From: Allobrachymonas chironomi DSM 19884
GTDB taxonomy: Bacteria; Pseudomonadota; Gammaproteobacteria; Burkholderiales; Burkholderiaceae_C
DNA: 64,000 nucleotides
Assembly (NCBI RefSeq): GCF_000374625.1
Contig: NZ_KB894766.1
Coordinates: 62,001-126,000 of the forward strand
Direction of reading: 5' to 3'
This document shows, piece after piece, positions 17,389 to 25,410 of this stretch. Below the pieces are notes generated by a model. The model made no database searches. It saw only the letters and a list, made by a program, of their open reading frames with translations, and was not told the origin of the DNA. Both the position numbers and the translations under genes were made by a program. Position 1 is the stretch's first letter; every line of letters starts with the position of its first letter.

Positions 17389-17419
17389 TTGACATGCGGG
17401 AATAGGGTCATGGTATAGT
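17389..17419 (+). promoter_or_regulatory. Promoter of the aroG leader
   Basis: TTGACA at 17389-17394 and TATAGT at 17414-17419 with a 19-bp spacer. Expected initiation is 6-8 bases after the -10, at or one to two bases before the leader ATG at 17427, so the leader transcript may be leaderless. Confidence 0.65.
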
Positions 17420-17426
17420 CAGCTCC

Positions 17427-17492
17427 ATGCAAGTTTCACGCGCTTTCTATTTTGGCTTTTGGTTCTCAGTCTTTGGCGGACGAGAAGCTTGA
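17427..17492 (+). CDS. Aromatic-rich leader peptide upstream of aroG
   Basis: A 21-codon frame. Residues 7-16 read FYFGFWFSVF, giving five Phe, one Tyr and one Trp within ten codons, followed by GGREA and TGA. It sits between a consensus-like promoter and an intrinsic terminator ahead of the DAHP synthase gene, the arrangement of ribosome-mediated attenuators such as pheL of E. coli. There is no Shine-Dalgarno before the ATG, consistent with initiation on a leaderless RNA. Function is inferred from position and composition. Confidence 0.8.
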   Translation: MQVSRAFYFGFWFSVFGGREA

Positions 17493-17550
17493 GCACACCT
17501 GCAAAGCGTAACCCTCCTGAACCGCCCGGAAACCCCTGGCGGTTTTTTTT
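17475..17550 (+). terminator. Attenuator: antiterminator segment and Rho-independent terminator of aroG
   Basis: The terminator stem is AACCGCC (17520-17526) with GGCGGTT (17538-17544), followed by T-run 17543-17550. A second GGCGG at 17475-17479, inside leader codons 17-18, can pair with the same CCGCC and so block the terminator. A ribosome stalled on the aromatic codons would leave 17475-17479 free (antitermination). One reaching the TGA at 17490-17492 would cover it (termination). A further helix, CGCTTT 17441-17446 with AAAGCG 17503-17508, may compete. Confidence 0.75.
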
Positions 17551-17597
17551 CGCCCCCGCTTTTTGACCAGTCACTTTACCTACACAGGAGCTCTCCG

Positions 17598-18725
17598 ATG
17601 ACCCCGCCCAAGACCAGCGACACGACTCTGTATGCGCAGCCGGCCGACAAGACTGGAACGACTGACAACGCCCGCATCAAGAGCCTGACCATGCTGCCCC
17701 CTCCCGAACACCTGATCCGCTTCTTCCCGATCAAGGGCTCCCCGGTTGAAAAACTGGTGAGCAACACCCGCAAGACGATTCACCAGATCCTGCGCGGCAA
17801 GGACGACCGCCTGCTGGTCATCGTCGGTCCCTGCTCGATCCACGATCCCAAGGCCGCCCTGGACTACGCCCTGCGCCTGAAGCAGCAGCGTGACCATTAC
17901 GCCGACACGCTGGAAATCGTGATGCGCGTCTACTTCGAGAAGCCGCGTACCACCGTGGGCTGGAAAGGCCTGATCAACGATCCCTACCTGGACGAAAGCT
18001 GCCGCATCGACGAGGGTCTGCGCATTGCCCGCCAGCTGCTGATCGACATCAACCGCCTGGATCTGCCGGCCGGCAGCGAATTCCTGGACGTGATCTCGCC
18101 GCAATACATCGGCGACCTGATTTCCTGGGGCGCGATTGGTGCCCGCACCACCGAAAGCCAGATTCACCGCGAACTGGCCAGCGGCCTGTCGGCCCCGATC
18201 GGCTTCAAGAATGGTACCGACGGCAACCTGAAGATTGCTACCGACGCGATCCAGGCGGCATCGCGCGGCCACCACTTCCTGTCGGTGCACAAGAGCGGCC
18301 ATGTCGCCATCGTGCACACCGAAGGCAACCCGGACTGCCACGTGATCCTGCGTGGCGGCAAGCAGCCCAACTACGACGAGGCCAACGTCGATGCCGCCTG
18401 CAACGACCTGAAGGAAGCCGGCCTGCGCCCGACCGTGATGGTGGACTGCAGCCACGCCAACAGCAGCAAGAAGCACGAGAAGCAGCTCGACGTGACGCGC
18501 GAAATCGCCCGCCAGCTGGCTGCCGGCTCCGACAAGGTGTTCGGCGTGATGCTGGAAAGCAATATCAGCGCCGGTGCGCAGAAGTTCACCCCGGGCAAGG
18601 ATTCGCTGGACCAGCTGGAGTACGGCAAGAGCATTACCGATGCCTGCCTGGGCTGGGATGACACGCTGCAGGCGCTGGAACTGCTGTCCGAAGGGGTCAA
18701 GGCGCGCCGCAAGCAGGCGAAATAA
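17598..18725 (+). CDS. aroG: AroG, class I 3-deoxy-D-arabino-heptulosonate 7-phosphate synthase
   Basis: A 375-residue cytoplasmic enzyme condensing phosphoenolpyruvate and erythrose 4-phosphate, the first step of the shikimate pathway. Typical type I-alpha features are 'LLVIVGPCSIHDPKAALDYA', 'RVYFEKPRTTVGWKGLIND', 'HHFLSVHKSGHVAIVHTEGN' and 'VMVDCSHANSSKKH' (metal and PEP ligands). The N-terminal ~45 residues include the segment that forms the feedback-inhibitor site in AroF/G/H. The Phe-rich leader upstream suggests Phe-responsive transcriptional control, consistent with the Phe-sensitive AroG isozyme, though the isozyme cannot be fixed by eye. Confidence 0.95.
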   Translation: MTPPKTSDTTLYAQPADKTGTTDNARIKSLTMLPPPEHLIRFFPIKGSPVEKLVSNTRKTIHQILRGKDDRLLVIVGPCSIHDPKAALDYALRLKQQRDHYADTLEIVMRVYFEKPRTTVGWKGLINDPYLDESCRIDEGLRIARQLLIDINRLDLPAGSEFLDVISPQYIGDLISWGAIGARTTESQIHRELASGLSAPIGFKNGTDGNLKIATDAIQAASRGHHFLSVHKSGHVAIVHTEGNPDCHVILRGGKQPNYDEANVDAACNDLKEAGLRPTVMVDCSHANSSKKHEKQLDVTREIARQLAAGSDKVFGVMLESNISAGAQKFTPGKDSLDQLEYGKSITDACLGWDDTLQALELLSEGVKARRKQAK

Positions 18726-18833
18726 GCGCCTAGTGCTTTCCCTGATTCGGGTTCCGTTCACGTCAAGTCTTTCTAAAATGTCTGGATGCCGGTCGCCTGC
18801 TGCGACTGGCTCCAGTCAACGGAGACACGCGAC

Positions 18834-19145
18834 ATGCAAAGCGAACTGATCGTCAAATTCAGCCCCACCCAGGAATTCATCATCCCGCTCGAATCGGTAC
18901 CAGACATGGACGCCCAGGAGGCGCGCAGCTGGCTCGACCAGGAATTCGTGCGCCTCGACTGCGAGCCGATCCGTTCCTCGGGCAAGGTGCTGAATGCCGA
19001 CAAGGTGGTACGCATCGCCCAGAGCGCCGGCCCCTCCGGCTTCGAGAACCAGGAATGGGCAACCCACTTCGCCAGCGCCGCCAAGACGGCCCTGGCCAAG
19101 CAGATCATCAGCATCGATGCCGAAAACACCATGATCTCGTTCTGA
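18834..19145 (+). CDS. Unknown conserved-looking small protein
   Basis: A 103-residue acidic soluble protein, family not recognised. An SD (GGAGAC at 18821-18826) supports the ATG at 18834 rather than an in-frame start at 18786. Segments such as 'SPTQEFIIPLESVPDMDAQE' and 'EWATHFASAAKTALAKQIIS' look like a compact alpha/beta fold, and there is no signal peptide or membrane segment. It is monocistronic, between aroG and a strong terminator at 19161-19190. Codon use matches its neighbours, arguing that it is real. Confidence 0.65.
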   Translation: MQSELIVKFSPTQEFIIPLESVPDMDAQEARSWLDQEFVRLDCEPIRSSGKVLNADKVVRIAQSAGPSGFENQEWATHFASAAKTALAKQIISIDAENTMISF

Positions 19146-19160
19146 GATTCATCGCTCCCC

Positions 19161-19190
19161 GCAAACGCCAGCCTCGTGCTGGCGTTTTGC
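19161..19190 (+). terminator. Rho-independent terminator
   Basis: Stem GCAAACGCCAGC (19161-19172) with GCTGGCGTTTTGC (19178-19190) and a 5-base loop; the T-run lies within the 3' arm. It closes the 18834 gene. Confidence 0.85.
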
Positions 19191-19302
19191 TGTCCGCACC
19201 TCCTGTCCGCACAGGGTTTTCCCCGGTGCGTAGCGCCTGCAGCCTGCCCCTATGATGATTCTGCCGTCTGCAGGCGGCTCCCATAACGACAGGAGACAGC
19301 AC

Positions 19303-20823
19303 ATGATCTATCCCGCACCTGGCCAGGCCGATGCCCCCGTGCAGTTCAAGGCCCGTTACGACAACTTCATCGGCGGCCAGTGGACTCCGCCGGTCAAGGG
19401 CCAGTACTTCGACAACGTCACCCCGATTACCGGCCAGGTCTATACCCAGGCGGCCCGCTCCACCGCCGAAGACGTGGAGCTGGCGCTGGATGCCGCCCAC
19501 GCTGCAGCCGCCGGCTGGGGCAGCAGCTCGGCGCAGGAGCGTGCCGGCATCCTGCTGAAGATCGCCGACCGCATCGATGCCCACCTGGACAAGCTGGCTT
19601 ATGCCGAAACCGTGGACAACGGCAAACCGATCCGCGAGACGCTGAATGCCGACGTGCCCCTGGCGGCCGACCACTTCCGCTACTTTGCCGGCGCCGTACG
19701 CACGCAGGAAGGAGCCATCTCCCAGATCGACGCCACCACCGTGGCCTACCATTTCCACGAACCGCTCGGCGTGGTCGGGCAGATCATCCCGTGGAACTTC
19801 CCGCTGCTGATGGCGGCCTGGAAGCTGGCGCCGGCGCTGGCGGCCGGCAACTGCATCGTGCTCAAGCCGGCGGAGCAGACACCGACCAGCATCCTGGTGT
19901 TCATGGAGCTGATCGCCGACCTGCTGCCCCCTGGCGTGCTCAACATCGTCAACGGCTTTGGCCGCGAAGCCGGCATGCCGCTGGCCAGCAGCAAGCGCAT
20001 TGCCAAGATCGCCTTCACCGGCAGTACCAGCACCGGCCGCGTGATTGCCCAGGCCGCCGCCAACAGCCTGATTCCGGCCACGCTGGAGCTGGGTGGCAAG
20101 TCGCCCAACATCTTCTTCCCCGACGTGATGGACCACGACGACAGCTACCTGGACAAGGCGATCGAGGGCCTGGTGCTGTTTGCCTTCAACCAGGGCGAGG
20201 TCTGCACCTGCCCGAGCCGTGCGCTGGTCCATGAGTCGATCTACGAGAAATTCATGGAACGCTGCCTGCCGCGCATTGCCGCCATCCGCCAGGGCAACCC
20301 GCTCGATACCGACACCATGATCGGCGCCCAGGCCTCGCAGGAACAGCTGACCAAGATCACCAGCTACCTGGACCTGGGCAAGCAGGAAGGGGCCGAGGTG
20401 CTCATCGGCGGCGCCCAGGCGCAGCTGGATGGCGACCTGGCCGGTGGCTACTATGTGCAGCCGACCGTGTTCAAGGGCCACAACAAGATGCGCATCTTCC
20501 AGGAGGAAATCTTCGGCCCGGTGCTGGCCCTGACCACCTTCAGGGACGAGGCCGAGGCACTGGAACTGGCCAACGACACCCTGTACGGCCTCGGCGCCGG
20601 TGTCTGGAGCCGCAACGGCAATATCGCCTACCGCATGGGGCGCGCCATCAAGGCCGGCCGCGTCTGGACCAACTGCTATCACCATTACCCGGCACACGCC
20701 GCCTTTGGTGGCTACAAGGAATCCGGCATCGGCCGTGAAAACCACAAGATGATGCTCGCCCACTACCAGCAGACCAAAAACCTGCTGGTCAGCTACAGCG
20801 AGCAGAAACTCGGCTTCTTCTGA
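19303..20823 (+). CDS. NAD-dependent aldehyde dehydrogenase (AldB/ExaC type), copy 1
   Basis: A 506-residue cytoplasmic enzyme oxidising acetaldehyde or similar aldehydes to acids with NAD(P). Features are '[20 protein letters not shown]' (cofactor site), 'FTGSTSTGR' and 'LELGGKSP' with the general-base Glu. The catalytic Cys is in '[12 protein letters not shown]', a Cys-x-Cys arrangement typical of the AldB/ExaC branch. It is nearly identical to, and the same length as, the copy at 45976. An SD (AGGAGA) precedes the ATG. It is followed by a terminator and a DUF779 gene, a common partner of such dehydrogenases. No sigma-54 promoter is seen upstream, unlike copy 2. Confidence 0.93.
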   Translation: MIYPAPGQADAPVQFKARYDNFIGGQWTPPVKGQYFDNVTPITGQVYTQAARSTAEDVELALDAAHAAAAGWGSSSAQERAGILLKIADRIDAHLDKLAYAETVDNGKPIRETLNADVPLAADHFRYFAGAVRTQEGAISQIDATTVAYHFHEPLGVVGQIIPWNFPLLMAAWKLAPALAAGNCIVLKPAEQTPTSILVFMELIADLLPPGVLNIVNGFGREAGMPLASSKRIAKIAFTGSTSTGRVIAQAAANSLIPATLELGGKSPNIFFPDVMDHDDSYLDKAIEGLVLFAFNQGEVCTCPSRALVHESIYEKFMERCLPRIAAIRQGNPLDTDTMIGAQASQEQLTKITSYLDLGKQEGAEVLIGGAQAQLDGDLAGGYYVQPTVFKGHNKMRIFQEEIFGPVLALTTFRDEAEALELANDTLYGLGAGVWSRNGNIAYRMGRAIKAGRVWTNCYHHYPAHAAFGGYKESGIGRENHKMMLAHYQQTKNLLVSYSEQKLGFF

Positions 20824-20831
20824 AGCGCCAA

Positions 20832-20863
20832 CGGCCAGCCGGGCAAGCGGCTGGCCGCTTTTT
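20832..20863 (+). terminator. Rho-independent terminator between aldehyde dehydrogenase and DUF779
   Basis: Stem CGGCCAGCC (20832-20840) with GGCTGGCCG (20849-20857) and T-run 20859-20863. It lies inside an apparent two-gene unit, so it may reduce expression of the DUF779 gene rather than end the operon completely. Confidence 0.85.
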
Positions 20864-20874
20864 AAAGGAAGATC

Positions 20875-21255
20875 ATGATGGTTGAGCGCGTGATAGCGAC
20901 ACCTGCCGCACTGGAGCTGATTGCACAGCTGCAGGCAGAGCATGGCGAGCTGATGTTCCACCAGTCTGGCGGTTGCTGCGACAACAGCGCCGCCAACTGC
21001 TATCTGCCCACCGACCTCGGTATTGGTGCCCATGACGTGAAGCTCGGCGAGGTGGGCGGCGTCCCCTTCTACATGAGCAAGTCCCAGTTCGAGACCTGGC
21101 AGCATACCCAGCTGATCCTGGACGTGATCGACGGCCATGGCGGCACCTTCTCGCTCGAAGGCAGCACCGGCAAGGCGTTCCATACCCGTTCGCGCGTCTT
21201 TACCGACGAGGAGCTGGCCCACTTGCCGCCAGCCATTCCCGGTGATCAGCTCTGA
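20875..21255 (+). CDS. DUF779 protein, aldehyde dehydrogenase partner
   Basis: A 126-residue soluble protein of the DUF779 family, recurrently encoded beside ALDH genes and of unknown role. The Cys-rich 'FHQSGGCCDNSAANCYL' near residue 28 is the family signature and could bind metal or a thiol. A later marker is 'LDVIDGHGGTFSLEGSTGKA'. An SD (AAGGAAG) precedes two adjacent ATG codons; either could start. It lies 51 bp after the dehydrogenase with a terminator between them. Confidence 0.88.
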   Translation: MMVERVIATPAALELIAQLQAEHGELMFHQSGGCCDNSAANCYLPTDLGIGAHDVKLGEVGGVPFYMSKSQFETWQHTQLILDVIDGHGGTFSLEGSTGKAFHTRSRVFTDEELAHLPPAIPGDQL

Positions 21256-21308
21256 AACTGCCGCATCATTCACCATCTTTCGTCTTTTTGCCGCTTCCCA
21301 TTCTTTTC

Positions 21309-22529
21309 GTGACTGCCCAACCTGCCCCATCCCTCCTCGCCGAGCGCCGCCGCGTCATCATCGCCGGCATCTGCGCCCTGATCCTGACTGTCGGCATGGG
21401 CCGCTTTGCCTATACGCCAATGCTGCCCATCATGAACGAACAGGCCGGCCTGTCGATCCTGGCAGGTGGCTGGCTGGCAACGCTGAACTATGCCGGCTAC
21501 ATGAGCGGCGTGCTGCTGGCGGCCACCGTCGGTGACCTGCAGCAGAAATACCGGCTGTATCGGCACGGCCTGTTGCTGGCACTGGTCAGCACCGTCGGCA
21601 TGGGGCTGACCGACAATGTCTACCTGTGGGCCCTGCTGCGCTATCTGGCCGGTTTTTCCAATATCGCCGGTCTGCTGCTGGCTTCCGGCCTGGTACTGAA
21701 CTGGCTGATCCGCCATGGCTTCAAGCCGGAGCTGGGGCTGCACTTCATGGGCATGGGCCTGGGCCTGGTGATCACCGGCGTGGCCGTTGCCAGCATGGTG
21801 GACCAGCTCTCCTGGCAAGGGCAATGGTTCTGGCTGACCGTGCTCGGCCTGCTGTTCTTCGTGCCAGCCTGGTGGTGGATGCCGGCCCCGGCCAGCATGC
21901 CGGCAGCTCCTGCGGGCACGACGGCAGCCACCAACGCCAGTCCGGGCGGCCGCTGGATGCGCCTGATGACGGGAGCCTATTTCTGTGCCGGTTTCGGCTA
22001 TGTCGTTACCGCCACCTTCATCGTCGCCATCCTGGCGGAACTGCCGCTGCTGGCCGGCAAGGGCAACTGGATCTGGGTGATTGCCGGTGTTGCCGCGGCG
22101 CCGTCCTGCTTTCTCTGGGACCGTATCGCCGCCGCCACCGGCCAGGTGCAGGCACTGCTGCTGGCCTACGCGCTGCAAACCGTGTCCATCATTCTGCCGG
22201 TGCTGACCGGTAGTGCCACGCTCAACGTGATCGGCGCCATTCTGTATGGCATCACCTTTGTCGGCATCGTCAGCCTGACGCTGACGCTTACCGGACGCCA
22301 TTTCCCGGCCAATCCCGCCAAGGCCATGGCCCGCATGACGCTGAGCTATGGCGTGGCCCAGATTGTCGCGCCGGCCATGGCCGGCTACATCGCCAATGCC
22401 ACCGGCAGCTACCACGGTGCCCTGATCGTCACCGCCCTGGTGATGGTGCTCGGCATGGGCCTGCTGCTGGCCCTGCTGCAGGAAGAAAAGCGTCATGCCG
22501 TCCGCGGCACGATGCACGTGGTGCCCTGA
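21309..22529 (+). CDS. YbfB/YjiJ-family MFS transporter
   Basis: About 406 residues with around twelve membrane helices. The first helix pair carries 'GMGRFAYTPMLPIMNEQAG', the mark of the YbfB/YjiJ major-facilitator group, whose substrates are unknown. Helices are easily seen, for example 'LGLHFMGMGLGLVITGVAVA' and 'ALIVTALVMVLGMGLLLALL'. The start is uncertain: GTG at 21309 is chosen, but an in-frame TTG at 21288 adds seven residues, and neither has a convincing SD. Neighbouring genes do not indicate the cargo. Confidence 0.85.
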   Translation: MTAQPAPSLLAERRRVIIAGICALILTVGMGRFAYTPMLPIMNEQAGLSILAGGWLATLNYAGYMSGVLLAATVGDLQQKYRLYRHGLLLALVSTVGMGLTDNVYLWALLRYLAGFSNIAGLLLASGLVLNWLIRHGFKPELGLHFMGMGLGLVITGVAVASMVDQLSWQGQWFWLTVLGLLFFVPAWWWMPAPASMPAAPAGTTAATNASPGGRWMRLMTGAYFCAGFGYVVTATFIVAILAELPLLAGKGNWIWVIAGVAAAPSCFLWDRIAAATGQVQALLLAYALQTVSIILPVLTGSATLNVIGAILYGITFVGIVSLTLTLTGRHFPANPAKAMARMTLSYGVAQIVAPAMAGYIANATGSYHGALIVTALVMVLGMGLLLALLQEEKRHAVRGTMHVVP

Positions 22530-22564
22530 CGCGGCAAGCGGCAGTCAGACCGTACAATCAGCGC

Positions 22565-23983
22565 ATGCACATCCATATTCTCGGTATCTGCGGCACCTTC
22601 ATGGGAGGTGTTGCCGCGCTGGCACGCGAGGCCGGCCACAAGGTCACCGGCTGCGACGCCGGTGTGTATCCCCCCATGAGCGACCAGCTGCGTGCGCTCG
22701 GCATCGACCTGATCGAAGGCTTTGGCGCAGAACAGACCGCGCTGCGGCCCGACATGTACGTGGTTGGCAACGTGGTCAGCCGCGCCCGCCTGGAGGACGG
22801 CAGCCCCAAGTTCCCGCTGATGGAAGAAATCCTGGAACAGGGCCTGCCCTACACCAGCGGCCCGCAATGGCTGGCCGAGCATGTGCTGCAGGGCAAGCAC
22901 GTGCTGGCGCTGGCCGGCACCCACGGCAAGACCAGCACCTCCTCCATGCTGGCCTGGGTGCTGGAACATGCCGGCCTGCAACCCGGCTTCCTGATTGGCG
23001 GCGTGCCGCTGAACTTCGGCATTTCGGCGCGCCTGGGCCAGGTGGCAGCCGGCCATGCGCGCGGCTACTTCGTGATCGAGGCTGACGAGTACGACACCGC
23101 CTTCTTCGACAAGCGCAGCAAGTTCGTGCACTACCGTCCGCGCACCGCCGTACTCAACAACCTCGAGTACGATCATGCCGACATCTTCCCCGATCTTGCT
23201 GCCATCGAACGTCAATTCCACCATCTGGTGCGTACCGTTCCGAGCAGCGGCTGCATCGTCGCCAACGGTCTGGAAGAAAGCATCACGCGCGTGCTGCACC
23301 AGGGCTGCTGGAGCCAGGTACAGACCTTTGGCGCGGCCGTCAGCGACTATGTGGCCGAAGGCGAACCGCACGACTTTGCCGTGCTGCACCAGGGCCGCCA
23401 GGTCGCGCAGGTACGCTGGGGCCTGACCGGCACCCACAACCAGCTCAACGCGCTGGCCACCATCGCGGCTGCCGCCCATGTCGGCGTGGCACCTGAAGTC
23501 GCCGCCGAGGCCCTGGCCAGCTTTGTCAACGCGCGCCGCCGCATGGAAGTGCGCGGCACGGTAACGCATGACGCTGGCGACATCACCGTCTACGACGATT
23601 TTGCCCACCACCCCACCGCCATCCGCACCACGCTGGACGGCCTGCGCCGCAAGCTCGACAGCGATGGCCGCCAGGCGGAACGCATCCTGGCCATCTTCGA
23701 GCCGCGCAGCAACACCATGAAGCTGGGCACCATGAAGGCCCAGCTGCCCTGGAGCCTGGAGCAGGCCGACCTTTCCTTCTGCCACTCCGGCGGTCTGGAC
23801 TGGGACGCTGCCGAAGCACTGGCCCCGATGGGCGCACGCGCCAGCGTGGCCGGCGACGTCGATACGCTGATCGCCCAGGTGCTGGCTGCCGTCCGTCCCG
23901 GCGACCACCTGCTGTGCATGAGCAACGGCGGTTTTGGCGGCATCCACGGCAAGCTGCTCGACGCGCTGCAGGTCCGGAGCTGA
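22565..23983 (+). CDS. mpl: Mpl, UDP-MurNAc:tripeptide ligase of murein recycling
   Basis: A 472-residue cytoplasmic Mur-family ligase. It attaches recycled L-Ala-gamma-D-Glu-meso-DAP tripeptide to UDP-MurNAc. The N-terminal 'HIHILGICGTFMGGVAALA' binds the UDP sugar, and the P-loop is 'LALAGTHGKTSTSSMLAWVL'. The Mur motif 'EADEYDTAFFDKRSKF' and C-terminal 'YDDFAHHPTAI' follow. Together with ampD about 6 kb downstream it implies active peptidoglycan recycling. The next gene begins three bases after its stop. Confidence 0.95.
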   Translation: MHIHILGICGTFMGGVAALAREAGHKVTGCDAGVYPPMSDQLRALGIDLIEGFGAEQTALRPDMYVVGNVVSRARLEDGSPKFPLMEEILEQGLPYTSGPQWLAEHVLQGKHVLALAGTHGKTSTSSMLAWVLEHAGLQPGFLIGGVPLNFGISARLGQVAAGHARGYFVIEADEYDTAFFDKRSKFVHYRPRTAVLNNLEYDHADIFPDLAAIERQFHHLVRTVPSSGCIVANGLEESITRVLHQGCWSQVQTFGAAVSDYVAEGEPHDFAVLHQGRQVAQVRWGLTGTHNQLNALATIAAAAHVGVAPEVAAEALASFVNARRRMEVRGTVTHDAGDITVYDDFAHHPTAIRTTLDGLRRKLDSDGRQAERILAIFEPRSNTMKLGTMKAQLPWSLEQADLSFCHSGGLDWDAAEALAPMGARASVAGDVDTLIAQVLAAVRPGDHLLCMSNGGFGGIHGKLLDALQVRS

Positions 23984-23986
23984 GCC

Positions 23987-24577
23987 GTGGCCGGCAGTTT
24001 CGACGAAGAACTGGCCCAGGCAGCCGCCCGGCTGGTGGTCGAGGAAGGGCTGGAATTCGGTCCGGCCAAGCAGCGCGCCCTGAAGCAGCTCAAGCTGCCG
24101 GCGCGCACGGCCCTGCCCGCCAACGATCTGGTCGAAGCCGCCGTGCGCGAGTATCTGGCAGTGTTCTGCACCGATACCCAGCCGGCCGAGCTGCTGGCCC
24201 TGCGCCAACTGGCACTGCAGTGGATGGACCGGCTGCAGGCCTTCCAGCCGCTGCTGTCCGGTGCCGTCTGGCACGGCACGGCCACACGCCTGAGCGATAT
24301 CTATCTGCACCTGTTCAGCGATGACCCGAAGGCGGTGGAAATTGCCCTGATCAACGAAGGCGTGGCCTACGAAGCCACCCGCGTCGCCGGGCTGCGCGGT
24401 GCCGAGGCCGATGCACTGAGCATCCACGCCTGGAGCGATACCCTGGGCGAAGATATCGGCGTGCATCTGCTGGTACATGACACGCTGGCGCAGCGCGGCT
24501 CACTGCAGCCGGACCAGCAGCAGCGCAAGCCGCGTGGCACCGCCAAGCAGCTGCGCGAGCTGATCGAACAGGCCTGA
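23987..24577 (+). CDS. Conserved-type unknown protein following mpl
   Basis: A 196-residue cytoplasmic protein starting with GTG three bases after the mpl stop, so probably cotranslated. It is mostly helical. Early residues 'FDEELAQAAARLVVEEGLEF' and 'LVEAAVREYLAVFCTDTQPA' suggest a helical N-terminal half; the middle has 'LSDIYLHLFSDDPKAVEIAL', resembling a nucleotide-binding or transferase-like segment. I recognise no catalytic motif and assign no function. Its position suggests a link to murein recycling, but that is inference from adjacency only. Confidence 0.75.
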   Translation: MAGSFDEELAQAAARLVVEEGLEFGPAKQRALKQLKLPARTALPANDLVEAAVREYLAVFCTDTQPAELLALRQLALQWMDRLQAFQPLLSGAVWHGTATRLSDIYLHLFSDDPKAVEIALINEGVAYEATRVAGLRGAEADALSIHAWSDTLGEDIGVHLLVHDTLAQRGSLQPDQQQRKPRGTAKQLRELIEQA

Positions 24578-24622
24578 AATCAGCCTATCTTTCAGCAACT
24601 TCCTGCTTCTCAGCCTATTTTC

Positions 24623-25210
24623 ATGCAAACACCCCTCCCCGACACCCCTCCCCAGCCCCCCATGAACCGCCGGCGCTGGCTGGCCTGGACGCTGGCTTCG
24701 GTGGCGCTGGGCGCCTCCGGCGTGGCGGCATGGCGGCAATTCGGGCCGCGCCAGGCCCCGGTGCCCACCTCCATCAACGAGGTGCCCGAACGCTGGTGGA
24801 CACACGCGTTTGCGCAGCCCGGCCAGGACAGCACACGCACGCTGCAAAGCTTCCGTGGCCAACCGCTGCTGATCAACCTGTGGGCCACCTGGTGCCCGCC
24901 CTGCATCGAGGAAATGCCGCTTCTTGACGCCTTCTACCGGCAAAATGCAGCAAAAGGCTGGCAAACCGTGGGAATTGCCGTAGACAAGCCGGAAGCCGTG
25001 GAACGCTTCCTGCAACGCACGCCGGTGCAGTTTCCGGTGCTGCTGGCCGGCAACCGCCTGGGCATGGAGCTGGCCGCCGACCTGGGCAATACGGCGCGCG
25101 GCCTGCCTTTCAGCCTGCTGCTGGATGCCCGTGGCCAGCCGCTCGAGGCCCATACCGGCCAGCTGGATTTGCCCCGCCTGCTGAAATGGCACCAGCGTGC
25201 TTTTTCGTGA
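24623..25210 (+). CDS. TlpA-family periplasmic thioredoxin-like protein
   Basis: A 195-residue thiol-disulfide oxidoreductase. The N-terminus has basic residues (NRRRW) and a hydrophobic segment 'LASVALGASGVAAW', acting as anchor or signal. The thioredoxin-fold domain carries the redox site in 'INLWATWCPPCIEEMPLLDA' and the cis-Pro region 'GNTARGLPFSLLL'. Such proteins reduce periplasmic cysteines, for instance in cytochrome c maturation. Electrons could come from the DsbD/ScsB-like protein at 1046, a link proposed here rather than shown. An alternative Met at MNRRRW would shorten it by 13 residues. Confidence 0.88.
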   Translation: MQTPLPDTPPQPPMNRRRWLAWTLASVALGASGVAAWRQFGPRQAPVPTSINEVPERWWTHAFAQPGQDSTRTLQSFRGQPLLINLWATWCPPCIEEMPLLDAFYRQNAAKGWQTVGIAVDKPEAVERFLQRTPVQFPVLLAGNRLGMELAADLGNTARGLPFSLLLDARGQPLEAHTGQLDLPRLLKWHQRAFS

Positions 25211-25230
25211 AATACGCACAGTTGACGGAT

Positions 25231-25302
25231 TTTTACGTAAAATCAATACATTCCACACTTCTTTTGAGGTGTCTTCCAGCCTGGACCACGATTATCCAGG
25301 CT
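25231..25302 (+). promoter_or_regulatory. Dyad elements upstream of accB
   Basis: Two symmetric elements occur in the 200-bp accB upstream region. One is a perfect 12-bp palindrome, TTTTACGTAAAA (25231-25242). The other is a stem AGCCTGGA (25278-25285) with TCCAGGCT (25295-25302) around a 9-base loop, without a T-run. The first looks like a protein operator, the second like an RNA hairpin in the leader. No regulator is identified. Confidence 0.4.
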
Positions 25303-25410
25303 CAGCCACATAAAGGTAGTTAACGCTACTTTCCTTGCATTTAGGCGCAAATCAGCCAAAATTACTGACTGTTGCCAGCAAACAAGGGCCCTGCCCTGAG
25401 AAAGGCCACT

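Noticed and set aside
19191-19302. A sigma-54 promoter upstream of aldehyde dehydrogenase copy 1
   Set aside because: TGGCGTTTTGCT-like bases near 19180 have the wrong GG-GC spacing and lie within the terminator.
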